Assembly: GCA_016218635.1 (NCBI GenBank)
Contig: JACRDJ010000095.1
Span: 1 to 29,560 of the forward strand
Direction: 5' to 3'
Length of the DNA: 29,560 nt
Source: Candidatus Iainarchaeum sp.
GTDB lineage: Archaea; Iainarchaeota; Iainarchaeia; Iainarchaeales; JAFGBZ01
Position numbers and translations under genes: made by a program. The notes under the pieces are model-generated. The model ran no database searches and was not told the origin of the DNA. It saw nothing but the letters and a program-made list of their open reading frames with translations. Positions 14,030 to 21,520 of this stretch are shown piece by piece. Within the stretch, counting starts at the first letter, position 1. Each line of letters opens with the position of its first letter.

Positions 14030-14293
14030 GTGATTTTTGTGGTGGATGCCCGGGTTTCGCTGAATAAGTATTCAAGTCAGGTTTTGTCGGTGGTGAAGGC
14101 CAGGTATGATTTGAGGGACAAGAGTGCAGCGTTGAATAAGTTTGTTGAGCTGTACGGGGTAAATGAACTGGAACCGGAAGTGGATGAGCAGTACGTAAAG
14201 AAAATCCTTTCCCTGGAGGGTTCGCATCTGAAAAAATACGGGCAAAAGCACACCTCTTTTTCGGATTTGCGAAAAATTGTTGAAGGCGACTGA
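14030..14293 (+). CDS. DUF2683-type antitoxin
   Basis: An 87-residue protein starting at GTG. The N-terminal strand and helices (VDARVSLNKYSSQVLSVVKARYDLRDKS, split here by helices) resemble a ribbon-helix-helix DNA-binding module, and LEPEVDEQYVKKI plus the C-terminal FSDLRKIVEGD fit the archaeal DUF2683 family, usually paired with RelE-like toxins. It lies directly before a RelE/YafQ-type gene with no gap: TGA at 14291-14293, then ATG at 14294. Its start is at leaderless distance from the palindromic TATA box, which it probably represses. Confidence 0.8.
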   Translation: MIFVVDARVSLNKYSSQVLSVVKARYDLRDKSAALNKFVELYGVNELEPEVDEQYVKKILSLEGSHLKKYGQKHTSFSDLRKIVEGD

Positions 14294-14575
14294 ATGGCTT
14301 TCAGGCACGGGTTTTCCGATGTTTTAAAGGACAAACTCCGGAAGCTTTTCCGCCATGACCGCCGCCGCTATGAACTTCTGATGAAAAAAATGGAGGAAAT
14401 CGCTTCAGCCGATGCAGGGGTGATTGAGCACTACAAAACTCTTCGCTATGATTTAAGCGATCGGAAGCGGGTTCATATTGACCGGAATTTTGTTCTGACT
14501 TTCTCGTTTGACAAGCGAAGCCAGTTCATTCTGTTTTTGAATTTTGATCATCACGACCGGATTTACCGAAGATAG
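14294..14575 (+). CDS. RelE/YafQ-like mRNA interferase toxin
   Basis: A 93-residue basic protein. Its C-terminal segment has HYKTLRYDLSDRKRVHIDR, then FVLTFSFDK and FLNFDHHDRIY, the layout of YafQ/RelE-superfamily toxins that cleave mRNA in the ribosome. The acidic-basic HHD cluster near the C-terminus is a likely part of the active site, as in YafQ. It is coupled to the DUF2683 antitoxin and ends 2 bases from the convergent AMP phosphorylase stop. Confidence 0.85.
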   Translation: MAFRHGFSDVLKDKLRKLFRHDRRRYELLMKKMEEIASADAGVIEHYKTLRYDLSDRKRVHIDRNFVLTFSFDKRSQFILFLNFDHHDRIYRR

Positions 14576-14577
14576 CG

Positions 14578-16110
14578 TTATTCCAGTTTTTCGAGGATGA
14601 TTTTTTCCATTTCGATGATGGTCTGGGTTTTCATGTAGTCGTAGGCGGCATCCAGGCGCTGGCGGCTGCCGGAGTAAATGGTGAACACGGGCTGTTCTTT
14701 TCTGAGTTTCTGGCCTTCTTCCACGTGCAGCAGGATTCCGGCATAGGGATCAATGGGGGCTCCGGCCATGCGGGCAATGGTGGTGAGGGCCTTTACGTTG
14801 AGGTTGCTGAGTTCCCCGCTTTGCATGCTGCGGACTTCCTTACGGAATTTGGCAAAAGGAATCTGGTGGGCGGAAACCGGTTTTCCGCCTTGGGCGCGGA
14901 TGATTTCCTTCATTTTGGACAGTGCTTTTCCGGACTGGAGAATATGCAGGGCCATGTCGGTTCCTTTTCCTTTCGGGCTTTTTCCGGCCAGTTCCAGCAG
15001 CACGCCGGAGAGTTCCACGGCTTTTTGGGCGAGGTTGTCGTACACTTTTCCTTCCAGGATTTTGAGCACGTGCTGGGCTTCCAGGGCTGCCCCGAATGCG
15101 GGGCCGCTGGGTTCCATTCCGTTCGTGATGACGGCTTCCACCCGGATTCCGATGCGTTTGCCGACTTCAATGAATTTGCGGGCCAATGATTCCGCTTTTT
15201 CCTGGGTTTTGACCTTGACATCCGGTCCGACCGGAAGGTCAATGACCACATATTGGGCCCCCACGGAGGCCTTTTTGGCCATCACGGAGGCAATGACCTG
15301 TCCTTCGGGGTCGAGGGAAAGCGGGTACTCGATTTTGATGATTTTGTCGTCCGCAGGGGCAAGGTCCACGGCACCGCCCCACGCAATGACTCCGCCGGTT
15401 TTTTGGGTGATTTCGCGGATTTTGGCTAGGGATAAATTCACTGGCGCCAGCACTTCCATGGCGTCCGCGGTTCCGGCAGCGGAAGTGATGGAACGCGAAG
15501 AGGTCTTGGGGATTTTGAGTCCGGTGCTGGCCACGATGGGGACCACGATCATGGTGGCCCGTCCGTTGAGTCCGCCAATGGAGTGCTTGTCCACTATTTT
15601 GCCGGGAATGGACAGTTTTTTTCCGGATCCGATGAGTGCCTTGGTCATGTGCGTGGATTCGTCGAGGTCAAGCCCGTTGATGTAGACGGCGGAAACGAAT
15701 GCGGCGGTTTCAATTTCGCTTAAGTGGTTGGAGGAAATGTCTTCCACAATGGATTTGATTTCTTCCAGGGAGAGTTTCTGGTTATTCATTTTCTTTTTGA
15801 CAAAATCAATGCTTTCAGGGCGTCCTACGGGCCTGACTTCCACGAGGGGGGAGCCGTCCCTGATTCCCAGTTTTTCCTGCACGTCCATGAGCACGCCGAT
15901 TTCATGGCGTTTGAGCACGGAATCATAGCTTAAGTCCACCACGGAAACGGCTTTCTTTTTGTTGCGGGGATAGGTGAGTTCAATGCGTTCAAATGGCTGG
16001 ATTCCCATTTCCTTGGCGTCTGCCTCGTTGAGGTGGCACACCATTTTTCCGGCCTTGATTGGAAGGGGCCGCATGGTGAACCGGAAAACGTAGCCGTCCT
16101 TGGATTTCAT
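14578..16110 (-). CDS. deoA: AMP phosphorylase
   Basis: A 510-residue protein of the archaeal AMP phosphorylase/thymidine phosphorylase family. An N-terminal extension of about 90 residues is typical of archaeal AMPpase and absent from bacterial DeoA. Catalytic motifs include VDKHSIGG (173-180) and PKTSSRSITSAAGTAD (201-216), which bind phosphate and nucleobase. It splits AMP, CMP or UMP with phosphate into base and ribose-1,5-bisphosphate, feeding R15P isomerase and type III RubisCO in the archaeal nucleotide salvage pathway. Neither partner gene is in this window. The ATG at 16110 has a TATA-like box 26 bases upstream and is probably leaderless. Confidence 0.93.
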   Translation of the reverse strand: MKSKDGYVFRFTMRPLPIKAGKMVCHLNEADAKEMGIQPFERIELTYPRNKKKAVSVVDLSYDSVLKRHEIGVLMDVQEKLGIRDGSPLVEVRPVGRPESIDFVKKKMNNQKLSLEEIKSIVEDISSNHLSEIETAAFVSAVYINGLDLDESTHMTKALIGSGKKLSIPGKIVDKHSIGGLNGRATMIVVPIVASTGLKIPKTSSRSITSAAGTADAMEVLAPVNLSLAKIREITQKTGGVIAWGGAVDLAPADDKIIKIEYPLSLDPEGQVIASVMAKKASVGAQYVVIDLPVGPDVKVKTQEKAESLARKFIEVGKRIGIRVEAVITNGMEPSGPAFGAALEAQHVLKILEGKVYDNLAQKAVELSGVLLELAGKSPKGKGTDMALHILQSGKALSKMKEIIRAQGGKPVSAHQIPFAKFRKEVRSMQSGELSNLNVKALTTIARMAGAPIDPYAGILLHVEEGQKLRKEQPVFTIYSGSRQRLDAAYDYMKTQTIIEMEKIILEKLE

Positions 16111-16131
16111 GGTTTAATGAATGTCTGTGCC

Positions 16132-16140
16132 ATAATAAAT
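16132..16140 (-). promoter_or_regulatory. TATA box of the AMP phosphorylase gene
   Basis: Minus-strand TTTATTATG is centred 26 bases from the ATG at 16110, predicting a leaderless mRNA. Confidence 0.55.
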
Positions 16141-16164
16141 ACATTGCCTTTTTTTTAGGGTGGA

Positions 16165-16172
16165 TTATTTAA
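16165..16172 (+). promoter_or_regulatory. TATA box of the processive GT2 gene
   Basis: TTATTTAA predicts transcription from about 16195. The resulting 18-base leader contains GAGGTGA (16202-16207), 4-5 bases before the TTG start at 16213. Confidence 0.55.
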
Positions 16173-16212
16173 GGTGTTGGAGGCAGTAATTCTCAGCATT
16201 TGAGGTGACATT

Positions 16213-17535
16213 TTGTCTTTTGGGCTGAATCCGGATTCCCGCGGGCTTTGGATTCTGAAACTGATTTTTATTGCCATTCCTTTGCTGGTGATTGCCAGTT
16301 TTATGCTTCCCCTTTATGCAGTGATGATCGGGGTTAATTTCATTCTGCTTTATCTGACCGTTCTGTTTGTTCTGATTTATCTGCAGAATCCCGAGGAACC
16401 GGCGGTGCGGTCCCTCAATCACACGTATTCACTGGCAGTCCTGGTTCCCTGCTTTAATTCCAAAAACACCATCCGCAAATGCATTTCATCCATTCAGGCC
16501 CTTGCCTATCCGCTGCCGTTCCGCATTATTGTGGCGGATGACGGGAGCACGGATGGAACCCGTGATATGCTCAGGGAAATGAACGGCATTGAATTGCTGG
16601 AGCTTCCCCATCGGGGAAAAGGGTTTGCCCTCAATGACGGGCTGAATCTTATTTCCGAGGAGGCGGTGGTCTGCATTGATTCGGACACCTACCCGGAGCC
16701 GGATGTGCTGATGAAACTGGTGGGCTATCTCGATGACCCGGCCGTGGGGGCCGTGAACGGACGCATTGTTCCGGACCAGCGGAGGACCTTCATTCAGAAA
16801 GTCCAGAACCTGGAGTACCTGATTGCATTCGGTTACTGGCATGCGGTTCTTTCTTCCCTGAATTCCATGTCGTATGTGACCGGACCGCTGACGGTTTTCA
16901 GGCGGAGTGCCCTGCAGACCGTGGGTTATTATTTTGATACCCGGAATCTGGCGGAAGACATGGAGATCGGCCTCCGCCTTCAGGCGCACGGATACAAAAT
17001 AAAAGCCTGCATGCAGGCCTGCTCGGAAACCGATGTTCCGGACTCTCTTCCCAAGCTGGCCAAGCAACGGGACCGCTGGTACCGCAGCCGGGTATACAAT
17101 CTCATTTTGTACCGCCGGCTGTTCTTTAATTCAACCAATCCCGAGCTTGGGTTTTTCGGGCTTCCTTACCTTTTCATGGTTGAGCTGCTGATGATCGTGG
17201 TCCTGCTGCGGGTGACGCTGCTGCTGGCTTCCAGCCTCCTGGAATGGCTGAATTTCGGTTCCATTCTGTTTTTTTCGGGAAACCTTCTCGCCCTGCCGCC
17301 CATTGATCTTACCCTTGAAACCCAGCTTTATTTTTTCATTGCCACCCTGGCGGTTGTTTCGTTTGCCTATTTTCTGGGCCTTCGCCTGGCCGGATACCGG
17401 GTTCAGCGCGATGACCTGCTTCCGCTTTTATTCCAGTTCACGCTTTATCCGTACTTCATTGCGCTCGTGTATTTGCGCGGAATCATCCGCGAAATTCGGG
17501 GGGCCCGGCCAATATGGGAAAGAGTATCTTTTTAG
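16213..17535 (+). CDS. Processive membrane GT2 glycosyltransferase
   Basis: A 440-residue protein. Two N-terminal helices (about 13-35 and 37-58), a GT-A catalytic domain, then three to four C-terminal helices from about 316. Motifs of cellulose/chitin/hyaluronan-synthase-like enzymes are complete: VADDGSTDGT (107-116), CIDSDTYPE (154-162), LAEDMEIG (246-253) and QRDRW (285-289), the QxxRW motif of processive enzymes. It probably polymerises or extends a surface polysaccharide through the membrane. The start TTG is chosen for the GAGGTGA site just upstream and absence of a better ATG before the first helix. It overlaps the next gene by 22 bases. Confidence 0.87.
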   Translation: MSFGLNPDSRGLWILKLIFIAIPLLVIASFMLPLYAVMIGVNFILLYLTVLFVLIYLQNPEEPAVRSLNHTYSLAVLVPCFNSKNTIRKCISSIQALAYPLPFRIIVADDGSTDGTRDMLREMNGIELLELPHRGKGFALNDGLNLISEEAVVCIDSDTYPEPDVLMKLVGYLDDPAVGAVNGRIVPDQRRTFIQKVQNLEYLIAFGYWHAVLSSLNSMSYVTGPLTVFRRSALQTVGYYFDTRNLAEDMEIGLRLQAHGYKIKACMQACSETDVPDSLPKLAKQRDRWYRSRVYNLILYRRLFFNSTNPELGFFGLPYLFMVELLMIVVLLRVTLLLASSLLEWLNFGSILFFSGNLLALPPIDLTLETQLYFFIATLAVVSFAYFLGLRLAGYRVQRDDLLPLLFQFTLYPYFIALVYLRGIIREIRGARPIWERVSF

Positions 17536-18152
17536 TGGCAGCCCTGGTGACCGTTGTCATTTTTGCAATAGTTTTCTCGGTGGTGAACCTGCAGGAATCC
17601 TCCATGCGTAACCAGCTTTCCCAGGACATCACCGCACTCTATGAAGACCAGCAGGCGAACAAGATTCTGCAGGCCTATCTGGGCACGCTGGACCCGGACA
17701 CCTGCGTGATTTTCGAGAAACAGATTTCCCGCCAGCTTAACCGCATCTATGACCTCTTCTTCCGGCTTGAATCCCTTCAGGAAAAAACGTTCGTCACTTC
17801 CAGCGACCCCGTCAAACGCCAGTACCTCCTCGCCAGCATGTCGTTATGGATTGACCTCCAGAATGCCTCCAAATACTGCTCCATGAACATAAAGCCGGTT
17901 CTTTACTTTTTTCCCAACCAAAAAGAATGCGCCCTCTGCGATGCCATGGTCACCCAGTTCGAATCCCTCAAAAAAGAATGCCCGAGCGTGCGCATTTTTG
18001 CATTTCCCGCGCAAAGCGATGAATTCGAGTTTTCCGAACTCCTCAAAAAACAGTACGGGGTTTCTTCCGCGCCGGCCATGGTAGTCAAAAACCGGGTGCT
18101 TTATGAGATTGTTCCAATGGAACAATTAAAGAGCCTGGCTGGCTGCACCTGA
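17514..18152 (+). CDS. Membrane-anchored thioredoxin-fold protein
   Basis: A 212-residue protein. One N-terminal membrane helix (about 5-25), a helical linker, then a thioredoxin-like domain from about 126 with KPVLYFFPNQKECALCDAM. The redox motif is C139-x-x-C142, and SSAPAMVV (185-192) supplies the cis-proline expected opposite it. It probably oxidises, reduces or isomerises disulfides on the outer face. It overlaps the GT2 gene and is 21 bases from the methyltransferase, so the three are likely co-transcribed. Specific function is unknown. Confidence 0.72.
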   Translation: MGKSIFLVAALVTVVIFAIVFSVVNLQESSMRNQLSQDITALYEDQQANKILQAYLGTLDPDTCVIFEKQISRQLNRIYDLFFRLESLQEKTFVTSSDPVKRQYLLASMSLWIDLQNASKYCSMNIKPVLYFFPNQKECALCDAMVTQFESLKKECPSVRIFAFPAQSDEFEFSELLKKQYGVSSAPAMVVKNRVLYEIVPMEQLKSLAGCT

Positions 18153-18173
18153 TTCTTGGGATGCGGGATTCTG

Positions 18174-18965
18174 ATGCCTGACTCCGTCAAACGATTCTAC
18201 GAATCCTTTCCTTACCCCTCCAAGCCCATTTTTTCCCGCAAAAACCTCTTCAAGAACGCGCAATGGATTTCCCGCCTGGCGGGCATGGAACCGGATTCTT
18301 TTCCGGAAGGCTCCCGCATCCTGGAAGCCGGCTGCGGTACCGGCGAATTCTCGTGCGGGTTTGCCTTAAGCCCGCATGCGCGGGTCATGGGCGTGGACGT
18401 AAGCAGCGCTTCCCTCCAGATTGCCCGAAGAAACGCCGAAAAATTCGGTTTAATGAACGTTTCGTTTGAGTCTGCCGACGTTCTCAAATTGCCGTTTGAA
18501 AGCGGTTCTTTTGATTACGTTTTCTCGCTGGGATGCATTCATCACACGCAGAATCCCCGCAAGGCTTTCTCGGAACTCTGCCGCGTCACCCGGCCCGGCG
18601 GGGTAGTGGTGGTCGGGGTCTATCACGCGTGGGGGCGGCTGCGTACCCGTCTTGCCGGATTGCTGCTTTCGCTGGCGGTCGCGGATGAAGAAAAACGCCT
18701 TTCACTCGCGCATAAATGGTTTTCTCCGCAGAAAACGTTTTCCGCCCAGCAGCGCATCTGGCTCGCGGACAAATACCTGCATCCACTCGAGCATCACCTG
18801 CTGGTGAACGATTTAAGGCAATGGTTTGCGCAGGAAGGGTTGGAATTCGAGCAGGCGTCGCCCGCCATTCAGAAGCCATTGAGTCTGCTGAATGCCCTGA
18901 AAGCCGATCTCTCCTTCGGACTCCGCCAGGAAAGCTTCATGGTGCTGGCGGGAAGAAAGGCTTAA
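18174..18965 (+). CDS. Class I SAM-dependent methyltransferase
   Basis: A 263-residue protein. It starts MPDSVKRFYESFPYPSK, a common opening for this family, and has SAM motif I ILEAGCGTGEFS (49-60), VDVSSASLQIARR and a motif III/IV region (FDYVFSLGCIHHTQNP). Substrate is unknown; a glycan or lipid is plausible given the GT2 neighbour. A TTG at 18156 would add six residues, but the ATG gives the conserved N-terminus. Confidence 0.85.
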   Translation: MPDSVKRFYESFPYPSKPIFSRKNLFKNAQWISRLAGMEPDSFPEGSRILEAGCGTGEFSCGFALSPHARVMGVDVSSASLQIARRNAEKFGLMNVSFESADVLKLPFESGSFDYVFSLGCIHHTQNPRKAFSELCRVTRPGGVVVVGVYHAWGRLRTRLAGLLLSLAVADEEKRLSLAHKWFSPQKTFSAQQRIWLADKYLHPLEHHLLVNDLRQWFAQEGLEFEQASPAIQKPLSLLNALKADLSFGLRQESFMVLAGRKA

Positions 18966-18998
18966 ACGGTGTTTTGTTGGTCTATTTGGAAGATTGTT

Positions 18999-19136
18999 AT
19001 GAAAGATCTTAAGGGCAGGTTGTTGAATCCGGGCGTCCGTTTTCATGCTCGTTCGGAAGAGTATGCTTATCGTGAAATCAAGCAAAGGCACGCAATCCGG
19101 ATTAAGGGAATTAACGAACCCGCCCGGAAGACCTGA
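18999..19136 (+). CDS. Small basic hypothetical protein (45 residues)
   Basis: An ATG-to-TGA frame of 45 codons in the otherwise gene-free gap after the methyltransferase. The product starts MKDLKGRLLNPGVRFHARSE and is rich in Arg and Lys, with no membrane segment or cysteine. It reads in the same direction as the methyltransferase, 33 bases after it. A weak GGAAG lies 8 bases before the ATG. No family is recognised; it could be chance. Confidence 0.3.
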   Translation: MKDLKGRLLNPGVRFHARSEEYAYREIKQRHAIRIKGINEPARKT

Positions 19137-19138
19137 AC

Positions 19139-19175
19139 CAAAAAAAGAAAAGGGGCCCCGGAAAGGGTTTCCGGG
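19139..19175 (-). terminator. Hairpin plus T-rich terminator of the lipoprotein gene
   Basis: Minus strand: perfect 8-bp stem CCCGGAAA/TTTCCGGG with a 3-base loop (19157-19175), then GGCCCC and a T-rich run (TTTTCTTTTTTT). It begins one base after the lipoprotein stop and closely resembles the terminator at 12504-12534. Confidence 0.75.
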
Positions 19176-19176
19176 T

Positions 19177-19641
19177 TTACTTACAACAAAGAACCGAGTA
19201 TTCTTCAATAAACCTTGTGTCATATACCGAGCTTATAATTCCCTGTATTGTTCCACTATCCCCGGCCCTAAAGCAGGAAGAAGTTTGTCGGAGTGGATAT
19301 GTGCGGGGCGTGCGTATTGAGTCAATTAAGTTCCCTATTGAAACTATGCCTCCGGTGCAGGTTCCGTTTGTCGATGCATAGAAGTATTCATCAAACCGAT
19401 AACCTTCCAACATTGCGGTTCCCATTCCGGTAGCGGTGCACCTTTGTTGAGCGGTTTCTCCATTAAGCGCGCTGATTGAGTTACACTGCAACCCCTTCAA
19501 CTGGTCAAGGATAGTTGCCTGAACAATCTTTCCACTGGATGGCAACGCAACCGCCTCCCCCGTGCTGTTCCCTCCCTGTATTTGCGTGCACCCGCTTAAT
19601 ATCAGTAATATTCCGATTAATCCGATTCCGACCCATTTCAT
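19177..19641 (-). CDS. Small cysteine-rich lipoprotein
   Basis: A 154-residue exported lipoprotein. Signal peptide WVGIGLIGILLILSGC ends in a lipobox (LSG-Cys), followed by TQIQGGNSTGEA, also found in the pseudogene at 12538-12916. The mature part has six further cysteines in QCNS, RCTA, TCTGG, SCFRA and LCCK, suggesting disulfides. The start at 19641 is preferred over the ATG at 19647 because AAGGAGGA would abut the first ATG but lies 6-7 bases from the second. A G13 (C13 on this strand) tract lies about 39 bases upstream. Function unknown; archaea do attach lipids to such proteins. Confidence 0.8.
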   Translation of the reverse strand: MKWVGIGLIGILLILSGCTQIQGGNSTGEAVALPSSGKIVQATILDQLKGLQCNSISALNGETAQQRCTATGMGTAMLEGYRFDEYFYASTNGTCTGGIVSIGNLIDSIRTPRTYPLRQTSSCFRAGDSGTIQGIISSVYDTRFIEEYSVLCCK

Positions 19642-19679
19642 TTTCATTCCTCCTTCACGGGAATGAAAGTATAGTGTCT

Positions 19680-19692
19680 GGGGGGGGGGGGG
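19680..19692. repeat. G13 homopolymer in the lipoprotein promoter region
   Basis: Thirteen consecutive G residues abut TAATTAAT, the most likely TATA element for the minus-strand lipoprotein. A length change by slippage would alter the promoter. No other homopolymer of this length occurs in the window. Confidence 0.7.
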
Positions 19693-19758
19693 TAATTAAT
19701 GTTGTGGTATAGTGGTTTGTCTGGCTGAAAGCCGGTTAGTGGCCAGTGGCCTGTTAAG

Positions 19759-19778
19759 TTTATATATGATTGTATACA
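19759..19778 (+). promoter_or_regulatory. TATA box and palindrome before the third TA pair
   Basis: TTTATATAT (19759-19767) predicts transcription from about 19789, leaving a short leader with AGGTGA before the ATG at 19800. The 8-base palindrome TGTATACA (19771-19778) lies between TATA box and start, an expected operator site. Confidence 0.5.
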
Positions 19779-19799
19779 TCTGTATATTTAGGTGAATTT

Positions 19800-20030
19800 A
19801 TGGATACAACGACCTTGCGGGTGGAACGGGAACTGAAATTGGATTTGGATGAACTTAAGAGTACGAAGAATGAGAGTTATGCGGATGTGATCCGGCGCCT
19901 TGTCCGGATTGCCAAAGAGGAAAATGCTTTGTCCAAGGATGAAATCCGCCAGATTGAGGATTCACTTAAGGACCTTAAGGCCGGCCGTGTGCTCAGCCTC
20001 AAAGAGGCCGAACAGAAGTGGGGCATCTGA
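19800..20030 (+). CDS. RHH-like antitoxin
   Basis: A 76-residue protein. The N-terminal strand TTLRVERELKLDLDELK and the following helix NESYADVIRRLVRIAKEEN suggest a ribbon-helix-helix repressor. The charged C-terminal tail, with LKAGRVLSLKEAEQKWGI, is a typical toxin-wrapping segment of RelB-like antitoxins. Start: AGGTGA sits 4 bases upstream of this ATG; an upstream frame opening at 19770 would overlap the promoter. A RelE-type gene follows after one base. Confidence 0.78.
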   Translation: MDTTTLRVERELKLDLDELKSTKNESYADVIRRLVRIAKEENALSKDEIRQIEDSLKDLKAGRVLSLKEAEQKWGI

Positions 20031-20031
20031 A

Positions 20032-20286
20032 TTGTTTGAGTTGCTGGTCACGGAACGCTTCGCGAAGGAGCTGAAAAAGCTTCAGTCTTCGGAACGGGAG
20101 CGGATTAAGGAAAAATCAAGGGTTTCTCAGGAAAACCCGCTTCTTTTTTTTGAGCGGCTTACCGGGAATGAATTGTTCAAACTGCGGGTGGGTTCTTTCC
20201 GGGTGATTGCACTCATTCATTTTGGAAAGAAAACGATTACGGCACTCTCGGTAGGGCTCCGAAAAAATGTTTATGATAAGCTATAA
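20032..20286 (+). CDS. RelE/ParE-family toxin
   Basis: An 84-residue protein starting at TTG. It has FELLVTERFAKELKKLQSSE, then FFERLTGNELFKLRVGSFRV and a terminal VGLRKNVYDKL, the core of RelE/ParE toxins (L.R.G..R). RelE members cleave ribosome-bound mRNA; ParE members poison gyrase, and the sequence alone does not decide. The TTG one base after the antitoxin stop gives the standard N-terminus; a longer frame would run through the antitoxin gene. It ends 21 bases from the convergent permease gene. Confidence 0.85.
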   Translation: MFELLVTERFAKELKKLQSSERERIKEKSRVSQENPLLFFERLTGNELFKLRVGSFRVIALIHFGKKTITALSVGLRKNVYDKL

Positions 20287-20307
20287 ACTCATTTTCTTCT
20301 GCCGCAT

Positions 20308-21519
20308 TTAATTCCCGGTTTTGAGTGCCACTACGGGGTCGAGTTTGGCTGCCTGGATGGCGGGGTAGGTTCCGGCAACCATGCCGATGATGGCTGCAAA
20401 CAAGGGGGCTCCGGCAATGAGGGCGGGGTTAAGGATTAAGGGGATGGCGAACCCGTTTTGGGTGGCGATGAGGGAAATGACGGCGGTGAAAATGTAGCCC
20501 AGAATGGTTCCCAGGATTCCTCCCACCAACCCGATGGTTCCGGCTTCAATCAGGAACAGGGTGCGGATCTGGTTGTGGGTTGCTCCGATGGCTTTCATGA
20601 GTCCGATTTCGGATGTGCGTTGGATGACGCTCATGATCATGGTGTTCATGATGCCGATTCCGCCGACCACCAATGAAATGGCGGCGATTCCCACGAGCAC
20701 CAGCTGAACAATGTTCAGGACCGCAAAAGCGGTTTCCGCGATACTGTCCGCGGACATGACAGCGAAGTCTTCTTCTCCGTGCGCGCGCTTGAGCTGGGTC
20801 CTGATTTTTTCCTTGACGGATTCGTTGAGGGACTGGTCCTGGGTTTTCACCAGGATGCGGGAGGGTTGCAGGGTTCCGATGAGTTCCTTGAAGGTTTTGC
20901 TGTTAATGAATGCGGCGCTGTCATAGATTCCCCCGAACGACCCCTGGGAGCCTTTGTTGGTTCCGACGATTTTAAAGGAGTGGCCCGGCATTTCCATTTT
21001 CTGCCTGGCCGTCAGCGGGTCGGCGAACACTTTTTCCGCCACGTTTTTTCCAAGGAGGACTGCGTATTGGTCGGCGTCGCTGAGAACCCTTCCTTCATTG
21101 ATGTCCATGATTCCCACCTGTTCCAGCTGGGGCTGGTCGGAGGGATTGATTCCGACCAGGAGCAGGGTCTTGTTTTCGGATTTCACGGTGGACTGGGCGG
21201 TCGAGTAGTAGAGGGGAACGGCGAACGCCACGCCGGGGATGGCTTTATTGCGTTCGGGGTCTTTTTCCTGCAGTTTGGTGATCAGGGAGGTGCTGAATCC
21301 GCTTCCGGGAATCACGATGAGGGTATTGGATCCGATTTTTTCAAACTGCTGGTTGATGGAGGAATTCAGCCCTTCTCCGGCCGAAATGAGGGTTACGATG
21401 GCCGCGATTCCTACAATGATTCCCAGTAATGTGAGCGTGCTGCGAAGTTTCTGGCTCTTGAGGTCACGGATCGCATTCCCCAGCACTTCGGTGACGTCGG
21501 TGAACGAGTATCCGATCAT
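20308..21519 (-). CDS. MacB/FtsX-type ABC transporter permease
   Basis: A 403-residue permease with the MacB layout: an N-terminal helix (about 25-45, SQKLRSTLTLLGIIVGIAAI), a periplasm-side domain of about 220 residues, then three C-terminal helices from about 270 (LVGIAAISLVVGGIGIMNTM, GTIGLVGGILGTILGYIFTA, and the last around 370). Such permeases do not move substrates through the membrane by themselves but couple ATP use to extra-cytoplasmic events, for example extruding lipoproteins or peptides. It is one base after a paralogous permease gene and last in the operon. Confidence 0.92.
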   Translation of the reverse strand: MIGYSFTDVTEVLGNAIRDLKSQKLRSTLTLLGIIVGIAAIVTLISAGEGLNSSINQQFEKIGSNTLIVIPGSGFSTSLITKLQEKDPERNKAIPGVAFAVPLYYSTAQSTVKSENKTLLLVGINPSDQPQLEQVGIMDINEGRVLSDADQYAVLLGKNVAEKVFADPLTARQKMEMPGHSFKIVGTNKGSQGSFGGIYDSAAFINSKTFKELIGTLQPSRILVKTQDQSLNESVKEKIRTQLKRAHGEEDFAVMSADSIAETAFAVLNIVQLVLVGIAAISLVVGGIGIMNTMIMSVIQRTSEIGLMKAIGATHNQIRTLFLIEAGTIGLVGGILGTILGYIFTAVISLIATQNGFAIPLILNPALIAGAPLFAAIIGMVAGTYPAIQAAKLDPVVALKTGN

Positions 21520-21520
21520 G

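Noticed and set aside
14753..15685. Long 310-codon plus-strand frame inside AMP phosphorylase
   Set aside because: It mirrors a well-conserved enzyme on the other strand; the product is Ser/Pro-rich shadow sequence.
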